26,100 bases of DNA from Colwellia sp. (GTDB taxonomy: Bacteria; Pseudomonadota; Gammaproteobacteria; Enterobacterales; Alteromonadaceae): positions 11,555 through 37,654 of the forward strand of contig DPHE01000069.1 of the NCBI GenBank assembly GCA_003521815.1, given 5' to 3'. Made by a program: the position numbers and the translations under genes. Positions 14,887-23,722 of this stretch are shown here, piece after piece. The notes under the pieces are model-generated. The model did not search any database and was not told the origin of the DNA. It was given only the letters and a program-made list of their open reading frames with translations. How positions within the stretch are numbered: position 1 is the first letter of the stretch; each line of letters opens with the position of its first letter.

Positions 14887-16875
14887 ATGACATCATATAA
14901 TTTATTTTTAACTAACTTTCATTTTGTCAGACCTTTTTGGTTACTGGCAATTATTGTATTATTTTTGGTGCTTTGGCTGCTAAAAAAACATCAATTTAAT
15001 CAATCACCTTGGCAAAAGTTTTTACCTCCCCATTTGAGCGGGGTACTCGTCGAAGGTGCTAACAATACTGCCATAGCAACTAAGCAGCCATGGCATGAGC
15101 GACTATTTTTACTTAAACCTTTTTTTATCGGTTTACTTAGTATTATTGCCCTTGCGGGTCCTGCTTGGCAAAAACTACCCCAACCTGTTTATCAAACCGA
15201 GCGTGGCTCTGTCCTTATTATGGATATGTCTTACTCCATGTACGCCACTGACATAAAGCCAAACCGCTTAACACGTGCGCGCTTTAAAGCCATTGATTTA
15301 CTTAATAAGATTAATGATGGTGATGTCGGCCTTATTGCCTATGCCGGTGATGCTTTCGTTATTAGCCCATTAACGCAAGATGTCAAAAATATAGAATTAT
15401 TATTACCCTCTTTAACGCCTGAGATCATGCCAGAATTAGGAGCCAACCCTTATGCCGCTTTAACACTTGCCCATGAGATGCTTACCAATGCCGGGCACTT
15501 AACCGGTGATATATACTGGTTTACCGATGATGTAGATAATAATGAAATAAGTGATCTTTTTGAATGGTCAAGTAAACATGGTCACAGTCTCAATATATTA
15601 GGTGTTGGGACTCAAAATGGCGCGCCAATAAAACTACCTTCAGGTGAATTATTAAAGGACAATAATGGCGCTATCGTTGTGCCTAGACTCCCCACACAAA
15701 AACTTCAGTCACTTGCTTCTCGTGGGCAAGGAAATTACCAAACCATTAGTAATAGTGATAGTGATATTGATAACCTTATTCTGAGCTTTGATGTGTTAGA
15801 CAAAGATAAAAGTAAACAGCAACAACAAAGCCAACAAACAGGCGATCAATGGCAAGAGCAAGGTGCTTGGCTATTATTATTAGTGCTGCCCCTAACTTTA
15901 AATTACTTTCGTCGCGGCGGTGCTATTTTACTATTACCGCTAACTTGCCTTCCTTTATTGTTATTACTTTCGACTTTCGTTGTTAGTCCTGTTTCTTACG
16001 CCAATGAAAGCAGTAGTAATAGTGAAAGCACACCTGCCCCATCATTTTTACAAAAAACATGGCAAGATCTTTGGCAAACCAACGATCAACAAGCGCAACA
16101 GCAATATAATCGAGAAAATTACCAAGGTGCTGCTCAACAGTTTGAAAATTCACAGTGGCAAGGTAGCGCACATTACAAAGCCGGTGATTATGAAAAAGCG
16201 CTTGAAGCATTCACACAAGGTGAACAAGCCGCTAGCGCTAACAGTCTTTATAATCAAGGTAATGCCCTAGCACAAATGAAAAAATATCAGCAAGCAATTG
16301 AGGCTTACGAGCAAGCGTTAAAGAAAAAACCTGACTTACAAGATGCCAAAGACAATATAGAAAAGCTTAAACAGCAACAGAAAAAAGAACAAGAAAAAAA
16401 CGATCAAGCTAAAGACAAGAATGACAAATCTAAAGATGAAAAGTCTGAAGAGGGTGAATCTGAAAATGACAAGTCTGACGACAAGGGTGATAAACAACAA
16501 GACAAGGATTCATCGCAACAATCACAAGATAAAAGTGATAAAAAACAAGAACCACAATCATCAGAAGACTCAACTGACAAATCTCAACCAAAAGACGAAC
16601 AGCCTGAGCAATCAAAAGGTAAAAGCGACAGTGAATCAGATAAGAAACAAGAGCAACGAGCTAAACAAGACGAAAAGTCGGTAGAACAAAGCAAAGAAAA
16701 AACTGCTGCACAGATAGAAGGCGAACAGCAAGCAAAAGAAGTAACACAAAAACATCAGCAACTATTAAATAAAGTCACCGATGATCCTTACCTATTATTA
16801 CGCAACAAAATGCAGTTAGAATATCAAAAACGTCAACAAGACGGTGTTAGTCAAGGAGTAAATCAAAAGTGGTAA
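14887..16875 (+). CDS. batB: VWA-TPR fusion protein, BatB-BatC-like
   Basis: A 662-residue membrane protein combining BatB and BatC. Two N-terminal helices (about 16-33, 78-92) precede a VWA domain with metal-ion site DMSYS at 113-117 and IYWFTDDVDN later. Two further hydrophobic helices follow at about 326-370, the second ending in a possible cleavage-like SYAN. Then come tetratricopeptide repeats at about 420-495 (YKAGDYEKALEAF, LYNQGNALAQ, YQQAIEAYEQALKKKPD). The final ~120 residues are low-complexity, highly charged and rich in K, D, E, Q and S, so probably disordered. The architecture is typical of proteobacterial Bat operons. It sits 20 bp after batA, and its 3' end overlaps batD by 7 bp. 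Confidence 0.9.
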   Translation: MTSYNLFLTNFHFVRPFWLLAIIVLFLVLWLLKKHQFNQSPWQKFLPPHLSGVLVEGANNTAIATKQPWHERLFLLKPFFIGLLSIIALAGPAWQKLPQPVYQTERGSVLIMDMSYSMYATDIKPNRLTRARFKAIDLLNKINDGDVGLIAYAGDAFVISPLTQDVKNIELLLPSLTPEIMPELGANPYAALTLAHEMLTNAGHLTGDIYWFTDDVDNNEISDLFEWSSKHGHSLNILGVGTQNGAPIKLPSGELLKDNNGAIVVPRLPTQKLQSLASRGQGNYQTISNSDSDIDNLILSFDVLDKDKSKQQQQSQQTGDQWQEQGAWLLLLVLPLTLNYFRRGGAILLLPLTCLPLLLLLSTFVVSPVSYANESSSNSESTPAPSFLQKTWQDLWQTNDQQAQQQYNRENYQGAAQQFENSQWQGSAHYKAGDYEKALEAFTQGEQAASANSLYNQGNALAQMKKYQQAIEAYEQALKKKPDLQDAKDNIEKLKQQQKKEQEKNDQAKDKNDKSKDEKSEEGESENDKSDDKGDKQQDKDSSQQSQDKSDKKQEPQSSEDSTDKSQPKDEQPEQSKGKSDSESDKKQEQRAKQDEKSVEQSKEKTAAQIEGEQQAKEVTQKHQQLLNKVTDDPYLLLRNKMQLEYQKRQQDGVSQGVNQKW

Positions 16876-18626
16876 AAATGAGCTTGAAAATATTAACCGT
16901 ACTGGTTCTTTTAGCCGCTAGTCAGATAACGTATGCCCTTACAAAAGTGACTACCAGTATTGATGACAACCCAATGATGAGTAATGAATCTATTGTATTG
17001 ACAGTTATTGCTGATGACAGTGTTGAACGCGATAGCTTAGATACAACACCGTTATTGAAAGATTTTATACTCGCGCGAACCGAAGTTAGTTCACAAACCA
17101 GTATGGTTAACTTTAAAACCAGTAGAACAACGCGTTGGCAAATAGTGTTGATTCCAAGACAAGCAGGAAACTTAATTATTCCTGTTTTAACCATTAATGG
17201 TCATCAATCTAAAGCAATTAACGTACAAGTCATAGAACAAGGGAGTACTAACTCAACCCAACAACAAGATATTTTTATCTCCACAGAATTATCAGCCAAC
17301 GATGTTTATGTACAACAATTACTCACTTTAACAGTAAAGTTACATATCGGTGTTCAACTACAACGGGGTAGTTTGAACGAACCTAGCTTAACCAGTGCTA
17401 CTATTGATCAAATAGGTGAAGATATAGAAAGCGATGGTATTGTCAATGGTAAACGCTACCGCATAATTGAGCGAACTTACGCAATAACACCGGAACAAAG
17501 TGGAGAGTTCACTATTGATACACCAATGTTTTCAGGTGATATAATGGTTCAGTCTAAACGTCGTTCTGGTTTTTTAACTTTTGGTGAAACTAAACCAGTC
17601 AATATTTTGGGAGATAAACTTACCCTAACTGTGCGACCCATTCCCGATAGTTACCCAATAGATGCGACTAGTAGTTGGCTGCCCAGTGAGTTATTAACTT
17701 TACACCAAGAATGGCAACCTGTGTCTTCACAAGGCAAGAATGAGTTTAAAGTTGGAGAGCCGATTACCCGCACTATCACATTAACCGCAGCAGGGCTGGG
17801 TAAAGCTCAGTTACCTAAAATAAAAATGAATGCACCGGACGGCTTGAAAATATATCCAGATCAAGCAGAGCTACATTCTAACCTAACTAAAGAGCGACTC
17901 ATTAGCCAAAAGAGACAAAGTTTTGCGCTTGTGGCCACTCATGCTGGAGACTATATTTTACCTAAGATCACCATTGCTTGGTGGAATACCATAACAAACA
18001 AATATCAACAAGCTGTGCTGCCTGCGCAAACGATTACTGTGCACGCCAATGCTGACATACCGCAACCCCCTATAGCAAAAAACTCAACAACAGAGAATAC
18101 CTTATCAAATAGTCCATCCATAAATAACACAGCAGCTTCTCCCCTAATACAACCCATTATTATTGAGAAAACAAGTTATTTACACTGGGTGTTTTTAGCT
18201 TTGTGGCTACTCACCTTATTGGCATGGATAATTCATGTACGTTACTTAAAGCGCAATAGCTCGCTTAGCACCAGTAACATTAAGCAACAGAAGGTTAATA
18301 GCCATTACCTTGCTTTAATGGCCGCTTGTAAACAAAACAATGCTGAACAAGCATTAAGTTTAATTTTACCTTGGTTAAACAACCTAAACGCTGATCATAA
18401 CGCTGATAATGATGATGTTAAAGTATCGACGTTGACAGCAGCGCTAACGCAGATAAATAATGACGCATTTACTTGTGCTATTACTGATGTTCAACAACAT
18501 TTATATGGTAAAAACACCGTTGAAAGCGAATGGGTTGGAGAAAATTTATTAAAAGCAATTCAACAGTTCAATGCTGCTAGTGGCCAAGTAAACATCAGCA
18601 GAAAGTTCACCTTAAATCCAAACTAA
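16869..18626 (+). CDS. batD: BatD-like protein (Bat operon, oxygen-tolerance type)
   Basis: A 585-residue exported and membrane-anchored protein. It has an N-terminal signal peptide of about 23 residues (MSLKILTVLVLLAASQITYA), tandem beta-rich domains in the periplasm, a single transmembrane helix at about residues 437-460 (LHWVFLALWLLTLLAWII) and a cytoplasmic helical C-terminus. The N-terminal VTTSIDDNPMMSNESIVLTV is the usual BatD opening. The start is GTG 16869: GGAG lies 10 nt upstream, while ATG 16878 is 19 nt from it. It overlaps the BatB-BatC gene by 7 bp. BatD homologues are part of the aerotolerance system; no enzymatic motif is present. Confidence 0.88.
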   Translation: MVKMSLKILTVLVLLAASQITYALTKVTTSIDDNPMMSNESIVLTVIADDSVERDSLDTTPLLKDFILARTEVSSQTSMVNFKTSRTTRWQIVLIPRQAGNLIIPVLTINGHQSKAINVQVIEQGSTNSTQQQDIFISTELSANDVYVQQLLTLTVKLHIGVQLQRGSLNEPSLTSATIDQIGEDIESDGIVNGKRYRIIERTYAITPEQSGEFTIDTPMFSGDIMVQSKRRSGFLTFGETKPVNILGDKLTLTVRPIPDSYPIDATSSWLPSELLTLHQEWQPVSSQGKNEFKVGEPITRTITLTAAGLGKAQLPKIKMNAPDGLKIYPDQAELHSNLTKERLISQKRQSFALVATHAGDYILPKITIAWWNTITNKYQQAVLPAQTITVHANADIPQPPIAKNSTTENTLSNSPSINNTAASPLIQPIIIEKTSYLHWVFLALWLLTLLAWIIHVRYLKRNSSLSTSNIKQQKVNSHYLALMAACKQNNAEQALSLILPWLNNLNADHNADNDDVKVSTLTAALTQINNDAFTCAITDVQQHLYGKNTVESEWVGENLLKAIQQFNAASGQVNISRKFTLNPN

Positions 18627-18708
18627 GTTCACCAAAATTAAAATTTTTGGAAATAAAAAAACAGCTACTCAGGTCTTAACTACTGAACCCTCTAAAAATA
18701 GTGGCAGC

Positions 18709-19224
18709 ATGGCGACAAAACAAGTGAGATACGAAGCACTAGTAAGGGCTCTGCATGGTGATTTATACCGATATGCTTATTGGTTAACGCACGAAAAGCA
18801 GGTTGCCGAAGATTTAGTGCAAGAAACATTTTTAAGAGCGTGGCGTGCTCTTGATTCATTAAAAGATGAAAAAGCAGCGAAGTCATGGTTAATTACTATT
18901 TTAAGACGCGAAAATGCCAGACGTTTTGAACGTAAACGCTTTGATATGAGTGAATACGAAGAAGCCAGTATTATGGATACACAATCTATGACTACTGAGC
19001 AAGTAATAGAAAATCAATGGTTAAGAAACAAAATAGCGCAATTACCAGCCGAATACTCTGACCCCTTGGTACTACAAGTACTGGGTGGCTATAGCGGTGA
19101 AGATATAGCTAATATGCTAAATTTGAATAAAAACACAGTGATGACACGTTTATTTAGAGCCCGTAACCAGTTAAAAGATGCGTTAGAAAAAGAGCCTGAA
19201 CAGATGAGGCTCCTCCATGAATGA
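18709..19224 (+). CDS. ECF-type RNA polymerase sigma factor
   Basis: A 171-residue sigma-70-family extracytoplasmic-function factor. Region 2 is seen in LYRYAYWLTHEKQVAEDLVQETFLRAW (about residues 19-45) and WLITILRRENARR (about 61-73). Region 4 is seen in QLPAEYSDPLVLQVLGGYSGEDIANMLNLNKNTVMTRLFRAR. The lack of regions 1.1 and 3 and the size are typical of ECF factors. It overlaps the DUF3379 gene by 8 bp, which is predicted to encode its membrane anti-sigma factor. It starts 82 bp after batD in the same direction and may be read from the Bat operon. The start is ATG 18709; its ribosome-binding site is poor (GTGG). Confidence 0.92.
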   Translation: MATKQVRYEALVRALHGDLYRYAYWLTHEKQVAEDLVQETFLRAWRALDSLKDEKAAKSWLITILRRENARRFERKRFDMSEYEEASIMDTQSMTTEQVIENQWLRNKIAQLPAEYSDPLVLQVLGGYSGEDIANMLNLNKNTVMTRLFRARNQLKDALEKEPEQMRLLHE

Positions 19225-19990
19225 TAATCACCCGAGTGATAGTGATATGCCTACAATTAATAACACCACAAACAACCTAGATGACTTGCAATATAGACGA
19301 AGTATATACGCTGATCCAACGAGTCGAGACGATGATATTATTGAGGCACAAAATACAGATCCGGCTAAAAAAAAACTGGCACAAGAACTTTACTTATTTG
19401 ATGAAAAATTAAAGCAAGCCATGAAAGTTCCCGTACCTGATGACCTATGTAACAAACTACTATTACGTCAAACATTAGCCAGTCATCAACAAGAAAAACG
19501 TAAGTCGCGTGTATATCTAGCGCTAGCTGCTTCTGTGGCTATTATTGCGGGCTTAGTCGTAAATTACTTACAGTTTTCTAATAGTTACAATAATTTAGGT
19601 AATTATGCATTGGCACATGTTTATTATGAAGAAAACAAATTTTATAATAATGATGATAAACGAGTAAGTTTAACGACATTGAACAAGAAAATGTCTACCT
19701 TTAATGGCAGCTTTAATGAATCATTAGGGGAATTAATTTCAGCAGACTATTGTCGTTTTGATGGTATAAAAAGCTTACATCTAGTTTTTCAAGGATTAAC
19801 CGATACGGTAACTGTATTTGTTGTGCCAAAAGAAGAGCACTTTAGATTCACTAATAAATTTAGTGATCATAAGCTACAAGGTGAATCGATTAGTTTTAAA
19901 CAGGCTAACATTCTTGTTGTTGCTGATAAAAATGAATTGTTAGACGAGTGGCAACGCAAGATTAACGATAATATTTCTTGGTCTACATGA
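19217..19990 (+). CDS. DUF3379 membrane protein, likely anti-sigma factor
   Basis: A 257-residue protein with a ~98-residue hydrophilic N-terminus, one transmembrane helix at about 99-117 (VYLALAASVAIIAGLVVNYL) and a periplasmic domain. The N-terminal part contains RRSIYADP, AKKKLAQELYLFDEKLKQAM and VPDDLCNKLLLRQ, matching DUF3379. The membrane topology and its 8-bp overlap with an ECF sigma gene make an anti-sigma role likely, though this is inferred from context. GAGG lies 7 nt before the ATG. It ends the Bat-region operon; a strong hairpin lies at 20081-20115, between it and the convergent selO. Confidence 0.85.
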   Translation: MNDNHPSDSDMPTINNTTNNLDDLQYRRSIYADPTSRDDDIIEAQNTDPAKKKLAQELYLFDEKLKQAMKVPVPDDLCNKLLLRQTLASHQQEKRKSRVYLALAASVAIIAGLVVNYLQFSNSYNNLGNYALAHVYYEENKFYNNDDKRVSLTTLNKKMSTFNGSFNESLGELISADYCRFDGIKSLHLVFQGLTDTVTVFVVPKEEHFRFTNKFSDHKLQGESISFKQANILVVADKNELLDEWQRKINDNISWST

Positions 19991-20080
19991 CACCGTCTTT
20001 AAAAGTAATTTGTGCAACATCACTCAATTTACCTGCATGATGAATCATAAAAATTAACACTTCTTTAACAAAAACCAGTC

Positions 20081-20115
20081 ATAACATAAATAAATTAGGT
20101 GTTTGTTTATGTTAT
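20081..20115. terminator. Hairpin between convergent DUF3379 and selO genes
   Basis: A 14-bp inverted repeat, ATAACATAAATAAA (20081-20094) and TTTGTTTATGTTAT (20102-20115), has one G-U pair and a 7-nt loop. On the leftward strand it is followed by a short T-rich run. It sits 10 bp past the selO stop in convergent orientation and probably serves both genes. Confidence 0.6.
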
Positions 20116-20125
20116 ATAAATAATG

Positions 20126-21736
20126 CTAAGTACCACAATAGGTCTGATAATATCTATCTCCATCTCCTGGTAACTCTTGATATTTAGCTGTCGACTCTAT
20201 TTCTTTATAAGGTGAACGCAATACCTGAAGAAATTCATCAACCGTTTCAGTAATCACTTTTTTAGTTGAGTTTTTGGCACAACTTAAATCATTAGCAATA
20301 ACAGTTTCACAGACGTCAAGTATCGACTCAATGTGATGGTTTCTTGGAATAACGACCGGATTATTTTTTCTCATTAAATCTTGGGCGTTTTGATAGTTTT
20401 TTTGCTGATGACTTTCTTGCTTAGGCTCTTCTTGTCTGAGTACGACTAACCAGCGTTGGTACCAGTCACCCAACTTACTTTGTAGTTCTTGCGCTTTTGC
20501 ATCATCTGTTAAGGATTGTGTTAACTCTAAAAAGGTTTGTGTATAGTCTAATTTTTGCGTTTGCATTAGGGTTAATAACTCACTAATCAATGATTTATTA
20601 TTTAAAGCCGTATTATTTTCACCAATATTAGCTAGTCCAAGTTTTTTGCCATACATAGTAAAATACGCGACATCAAACTGATCGGTATATTGAAGGATTA
20701 GTGCTTCAACTTTCGTTAATGCCTTTTCTTCTCGTTCTTCTTGTTCTTCTTGTTCTTCTTCAGTAAGTTGTTTATCGCTAGCCTCTGTCAATAATGGCAT
20801 TAAACAATCAGCTAATCGAGCCATGTTCCATTGCGCTATTTTTCCTTGATTACCAAACGCATAACGACCATATTCATCAATAGAACTAAAGACCTTATTT
20901 TCATGGTAATCACCTAACATAGCACAAGGGCCAAAATCGAGCGTTTCACCACAAATAGCGGTATTGTCTGTATTCATTACCCCATGAATAAAGCCGATGC
21001 GTAACCATTCAACCACTAAGGTAATTTGCTTGGTAATAGCACTCGCTAAAAACGCTAATATACGTTGATCAGACGTTAGTGGAATATTATTTACAGTATC
21101 ATCCGTATCTATTTCAGGAAAATGACGCTTTATACTGTAATCAACCAAGGCTTGTAACGAAGCCGTATCGCCTCTAGCAGCAAAGTATTGAAAAGTACCC
21201 ACCCGAATATGGCTAGCCGCCACTCGGGTAACAACAGCACCTGCTTTTGTTAAGCCTCGATTAATCGTTTCACCTGTAGCAACCACTGATAAGCACCGAG
21301 ATGTAGGAGCACCAAGTGCGAATAATGCTTCACTCATGATGTATTCTCTCAGTGCTGGTGCTAAAGCACATTTTCCATCGCCTCGTCTAGAAAAACCCGT
21401 TTGTCCAGAGCCTTTCAATTGAATATCACGGCGCACATTATCTTTATCTAATACTTCACCAAGTAAATGAGCGCGACCATCACCTAATTGAGGATTAAAG
21501 TGACCAAATTGATGGCCTGAATAAGCAAGTGCTATTGATTCAGCACCAATAGGCAGTTGATTACCAGAGCCGTATTGAGACAACAAAAGATGATCCTCTT
21601 GTATATTTTCAGGTATAAATAAATCATGAGCTAACGCTTTATTCCATAATAAGAGTGTAGGCGACACAACCTTTTCAGGTAAAGTTCTATGGAAAAATTT
21701 CTCACCTAACTTAATGTATGTATTAGAAAACTTCAT
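20126..21736 (-). CDS. selO: Protein adenylyltransferase SelO (YdiU family)
   Basis: A 536-residue pseudokinase-fold enzyme that transfers AMP to protein Ser/Thr/Tyr in redox homeostasis. The family's LKGSGQTGFSRRGDGKCA and APALREYIMSEAL (about residues 108-138), the VASHIRVGTFQYFAARGD segment and the catalytic loop HGVMNTDNTAICGETLDFGP are intact. It ends in YCGT, with the family's near-terminal cysteine (selenocysteine in eukaryotic SelO). It is ~60 residues longer than E. coli SelO, partly because of a glutamate-rich EEE-QEE-QEE-REE insert coded by a 9-bp tandem repeat at 20726-20761. It lies 41 bp downstream of putP in the same direction and may be co-transcribed. Confidence 0.94.
   Translation of the reverse strand: MKFSNTYIKLGEKFFHRTLPEKVVSPTLLLWNKALAHDLFIPENIQEDHLLLSQYGSGNQLPIGAESIALAYSGHQFGHFNPQLGDGRAHLLGEVLDKDNVRRDIQLKGSGQTGFSRRGDGKCALAPALREYIMSEALFALGAPTSRCLSVVATGETINRGLTKAGAVVTRVAASHIRVGTFQYFAARGDTASLQALVDYSIKRHFPEIDTDDTVNNIPLTSDQRILAFLASAITKQITLVVEWLRIGFIHGVMNTDNTAICGETLDFGPCAMLGDYHENKVFSSIDEYGRYAFGNQGKIAQWNMARLADCLMPLLTEASDKQLTEEEQEEQEEREEKALTKVEALILQYTDQFDVAYFTMYGKKLGLANIGENNTALNNKSLISELLTLMQTQKLDYTQTFLELTQSLTDDAKAQELQSKLGDWYQRWLVVLRQEEPKQESHQQKNYQNAQDLMRKNNPVVIPRNHHIESILDVCETVIANDLSCAKNSTKKVITETVDEFLQVLRSPYKEIESTAKYQELPGDGDRYYQTYCGT
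20726..20761 (+). repeat. 9-bp tandem repeat inside selO
   Basis: Four units of TTCTTC(T/C)(T/C)(G/C) run without interruption. On the coding strand they give EEE-QEE-QEE-REE, an acidic in-frame expansion. The unit length keeps the frame, so copy-number changes would only alter the length of the acidic stretch. Confidence 0.85.
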
Positions 21737-21777
21737 TTATTTAACCTTTATTACAACTTATTATTTATCACTTACAT

Positions 21778-23265
21778 TTAATGAGGATGTGTCAACATTT
21801 CATCGTGCTTAGCCAAAATGGCTGCATCACATTGTGGGGACATAGTACTAACAACATAAATAACGAGTGAACATAAAATGAAGCCAGGGACTATTTCATA
21901 CATAACAGAACTTAAAGATTGACCGTCAATACTAATAGGAGCATAAATCCAAAACAATACCGTTGCAGCGCCAGTAATCATACCTAATAATGCGCCATTT
22001 CTCGTCATTTTTTTCCAGTATAAACTGCCTATAATAACAGGACCAAAAGCTGCACCAAAACCAGCCCAAGCATTACTGACTAAAGATAATATTGAACTAT
22101 CACGATCGTAGGCTAAATAAATAGCAACGAGTGCAACAATAGCTACCGAGATACGCCCAACTAAAACTTGTTGTTTATCATTAGCATTTTTATGTAAAAA
22201 TGTTTTATAAAAATCCTCCGTTAATGAGCTTGAAGTCACTAATAATTGTGAAGAAATAGTACTCATAATCGCCGCTAATATTGCCGCTAAAAGAAAACCA
22301 GCAACTAACGGACTAAAAAGAATTTGTGATAAAACAATAAAAATAGTTTCGGGATCATTCAGTGTTAACCTCGTTTTAGCAACATAAGCGATACCTGCAA
22401 ACCCAGTAGCCATAGACCCAATAATTGCCACTATCATCCAACTCATCCCTATACGACGTGCTGTCGGCATATCCTTCACGTTACGAATTGCCATGAATCG
22501 AACAATTATATGTGGCTGACCAAAATAACCTAAGCCCCATGCCATTGATGAGATAATTCCTATGATACTAACACCACTAAAAATATCTAATAGATCAGGA
22601 TTAATTTGACTAATACTCGTTTGCATTTCGCCTAATCCACCCACTTCATTAATCGTTACAAAAGGTACTAATACCAAGGCAATAAACATAATACAACCTT
22701 GTACAAAATCAGTTAGGCTAACCGCTAAAAAACCGCCGACAAGTGTATAAGCCACTACAACGCCTGCGGTAACATACAAACCCACTTCATAGTTTAGCCC
22801 AAAAGAGCTTTCAAAGAGCTTACCGCCAGCAACAATACCACTGGAAGTATAAAGCGTAAAAAACACGATGATAACCACAGATGACACTATTCGTAACATG
22901 CGTGACTTGTCATTAAAACGATTTTCAAAAAAATCAGGTAACGTTATAGAGTCATTCGCGACTTCCGTATAGGTTCTAAGGCGTGGAGCAACGATAAGGT
23001 AATTTAAAAAGGCACCAATAACCAAACCTACGGCTATCCATAAACTGCTCATTCCTGAGATATACATAGCGCCCGGCAAGCCCATTAACATCCAACCACT
23101 CATATCAGAGGCTCCGGCAGAGAGTGCCGCGACACTTGGACTTAAGCTTCGACCACCAAGCATATAACCAGAAACATCACTGGTCGATTTTTTATAGGCA
23201 TAAAAGCCTATCCCTAACATAACAATGAAATATAGTGCTAAAGAAATTAACGTACCCAGTTCCAA
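21778..23265 (-). CDS. putP: Sodium/proline symporter PutP
   Basis: A ~495-residue inner-membrane transporter of the sodium:solute symporter family, importing proline with Na+. The core matches PutP: YMLGGRSLSPSVAALSAGASDMSGWMLMGLPGAMY near the N-terminus, then LPDFFENRFNDKSRMLRI, TLYTSSGIVAGGKLFES, GGFLAVSLTDFVQG and WGLGYFGQPHIIVRFMAIR. About 13 hydrophobic segments are present. The frame reaches further to 23313, but I take TTG 23265: AAGGGGA sits 5 nt upstream and the protein then starts, like E. coli PutP, just before helix 1. Two palindromes lie in the leader. It is transcribed leftward into selO. No putA is in view. Confidence 0.92.
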   Translation of the reverse strand: MELGTLISLALYFIVMLGIGFYAYKKSTSDVSGYMLGGRSLSPSVAALSAGASDMSGWMLMGLPGAMYISGMSSLWIAVGLVIGAFLNYLIVAPRLRTYTEVANDSITLPDFFENRFNDKSRMLRIVSSVVIIVFFTLYTSSGIVAGGKLFESSFGLNYEVGLYVTAGVVVAYTLVGGFLAVSLTDFVQGCIMFIALVLVPFVTINEVGGLGEMQTSISQINPDLLDIFSGVSIIGIISSMAWGLGYFGQPHIIVRFMAIRNVKDMPTARRIGMSWMIVAIIGSMATGFAGIAYVAKTRLTLNDPETIFIVLSQILFSPLVAGFLLAAILAAIMSTISSQLLVTSSSLTEDFYKTFLHKNANDKQQVLVGRISVAIVALVAIYLAYDRDSSILSLVSNAWAGFGAAFGPVIIGSLYWKKMTRNGALLGMITGAATVLFWIYAPISIDGQSLSSVMYEIVPGFILCSLVIYVVSTMSPQCDAAILAKHDEMLTHPH

Positions 23266-23280
23266 GACATTCCCCTTTAT

Positions 23281-23295
23281 TTTGTATGATACAAA
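23281..23295. promoter_or_regulatory. Palindrome TTTGTAT-g-ATACAAA in the putP leader
   Basis: A perfect 7+1+7 palindrome 16 bp before the putP start codon, just above its ribosome-binding site. It could bind a dimeric regulator or block translation by folding; no regulator is identified. Confidence 0.35.
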
Positions 23296-23312
23296 TTTAA
23301 TTAATGAATGCA

Positions 23313-23329
23313 CAACTTAGTATAAGTTG
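23313..23329. promoter_or_regulatory. Palindrome CAACTTA-gta-TAAGTTG upstream of putP
   Basis: A perfect 7+3+7 palindrome whose centre, read leftward, is TATACT, a good -10 element. A dimeric repressor bound here would cover the putP promoter. No clear -35 is seen. Confidence 0.4.
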
Positions 23330-23456
23330 CGACTAAAATTTTTTACCTGCTAAACTATCAAGAATTTAGATAAAAACATACCTTAATGTAGTTTTTTTTC
23401 AAAAGACATAGACTCATTCCATCCGTATTTATCATCAGTATTAATAAAGTGGTTAC

Positions 23457-23722
23457 TATACCGTTCCACTTGAATATGCATGATTCAGCTGGAATTAGAA
23501 ACGCCTTTAAACAAGGCTTTGATTGATGAGAATGGTTGTTCCCTTCTCAAAATCAATAACGCAGCATAAAGCGTTTCTAAACCTGCCATTTGGGGAATGG
23601 TGAGCAAATAATAATCTGCGTTACATTTCTTTTTGAGGTAATAACCCTTAATAAAAAAAGGTGCCTTGATTATGAATCGCTCAGACTTCCTGAACCGAGC
23701 ATCGTCAAGTGGAGCGGGTATA
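23457..23722. mobile_element. MITE-like element with ~33-bp terminal inverted repeats
   Basis: The ends are imperfect inverted repeats: left 23457-23488 (TATACCGTTCCACTTGA...) and right 23690-23722 (ends TCAAGTGGAGCGGGTATA). They match at about 26 of 33 positions with one gap. No transposase frame lies inside. The interior contains nested inverted repeats: TTAGAAACGC (23495-23504) with GCGTTTCTAA (23571-23580), and ATTGATGAGAA with TTCTCAAAATCAAT (23544-23557). The size, the ends and the lack of coding sequence fit a non-autonomous element inserted between putP and galE. Any target duplication would be short (TA-rich). Confidence 0.6.

Noticed and set aside
18633..18650. CCAAAATTAAAATTTTTGG hairpin after batD as a terminator
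   Set aside because: The stem is short and pure AT apart from its base, with no T tract on the coding strand; it may not stop transcription into the sigma gene.
18649..18683. An RpoE-like autoregulatory promoter (GGAAATA ... TCTTAA) before the sigma gene
   Set aside because: The spacer is 18 bp, and both hexamers deviate from the GGAACTT/TCTAA consensus I know; not convincing.
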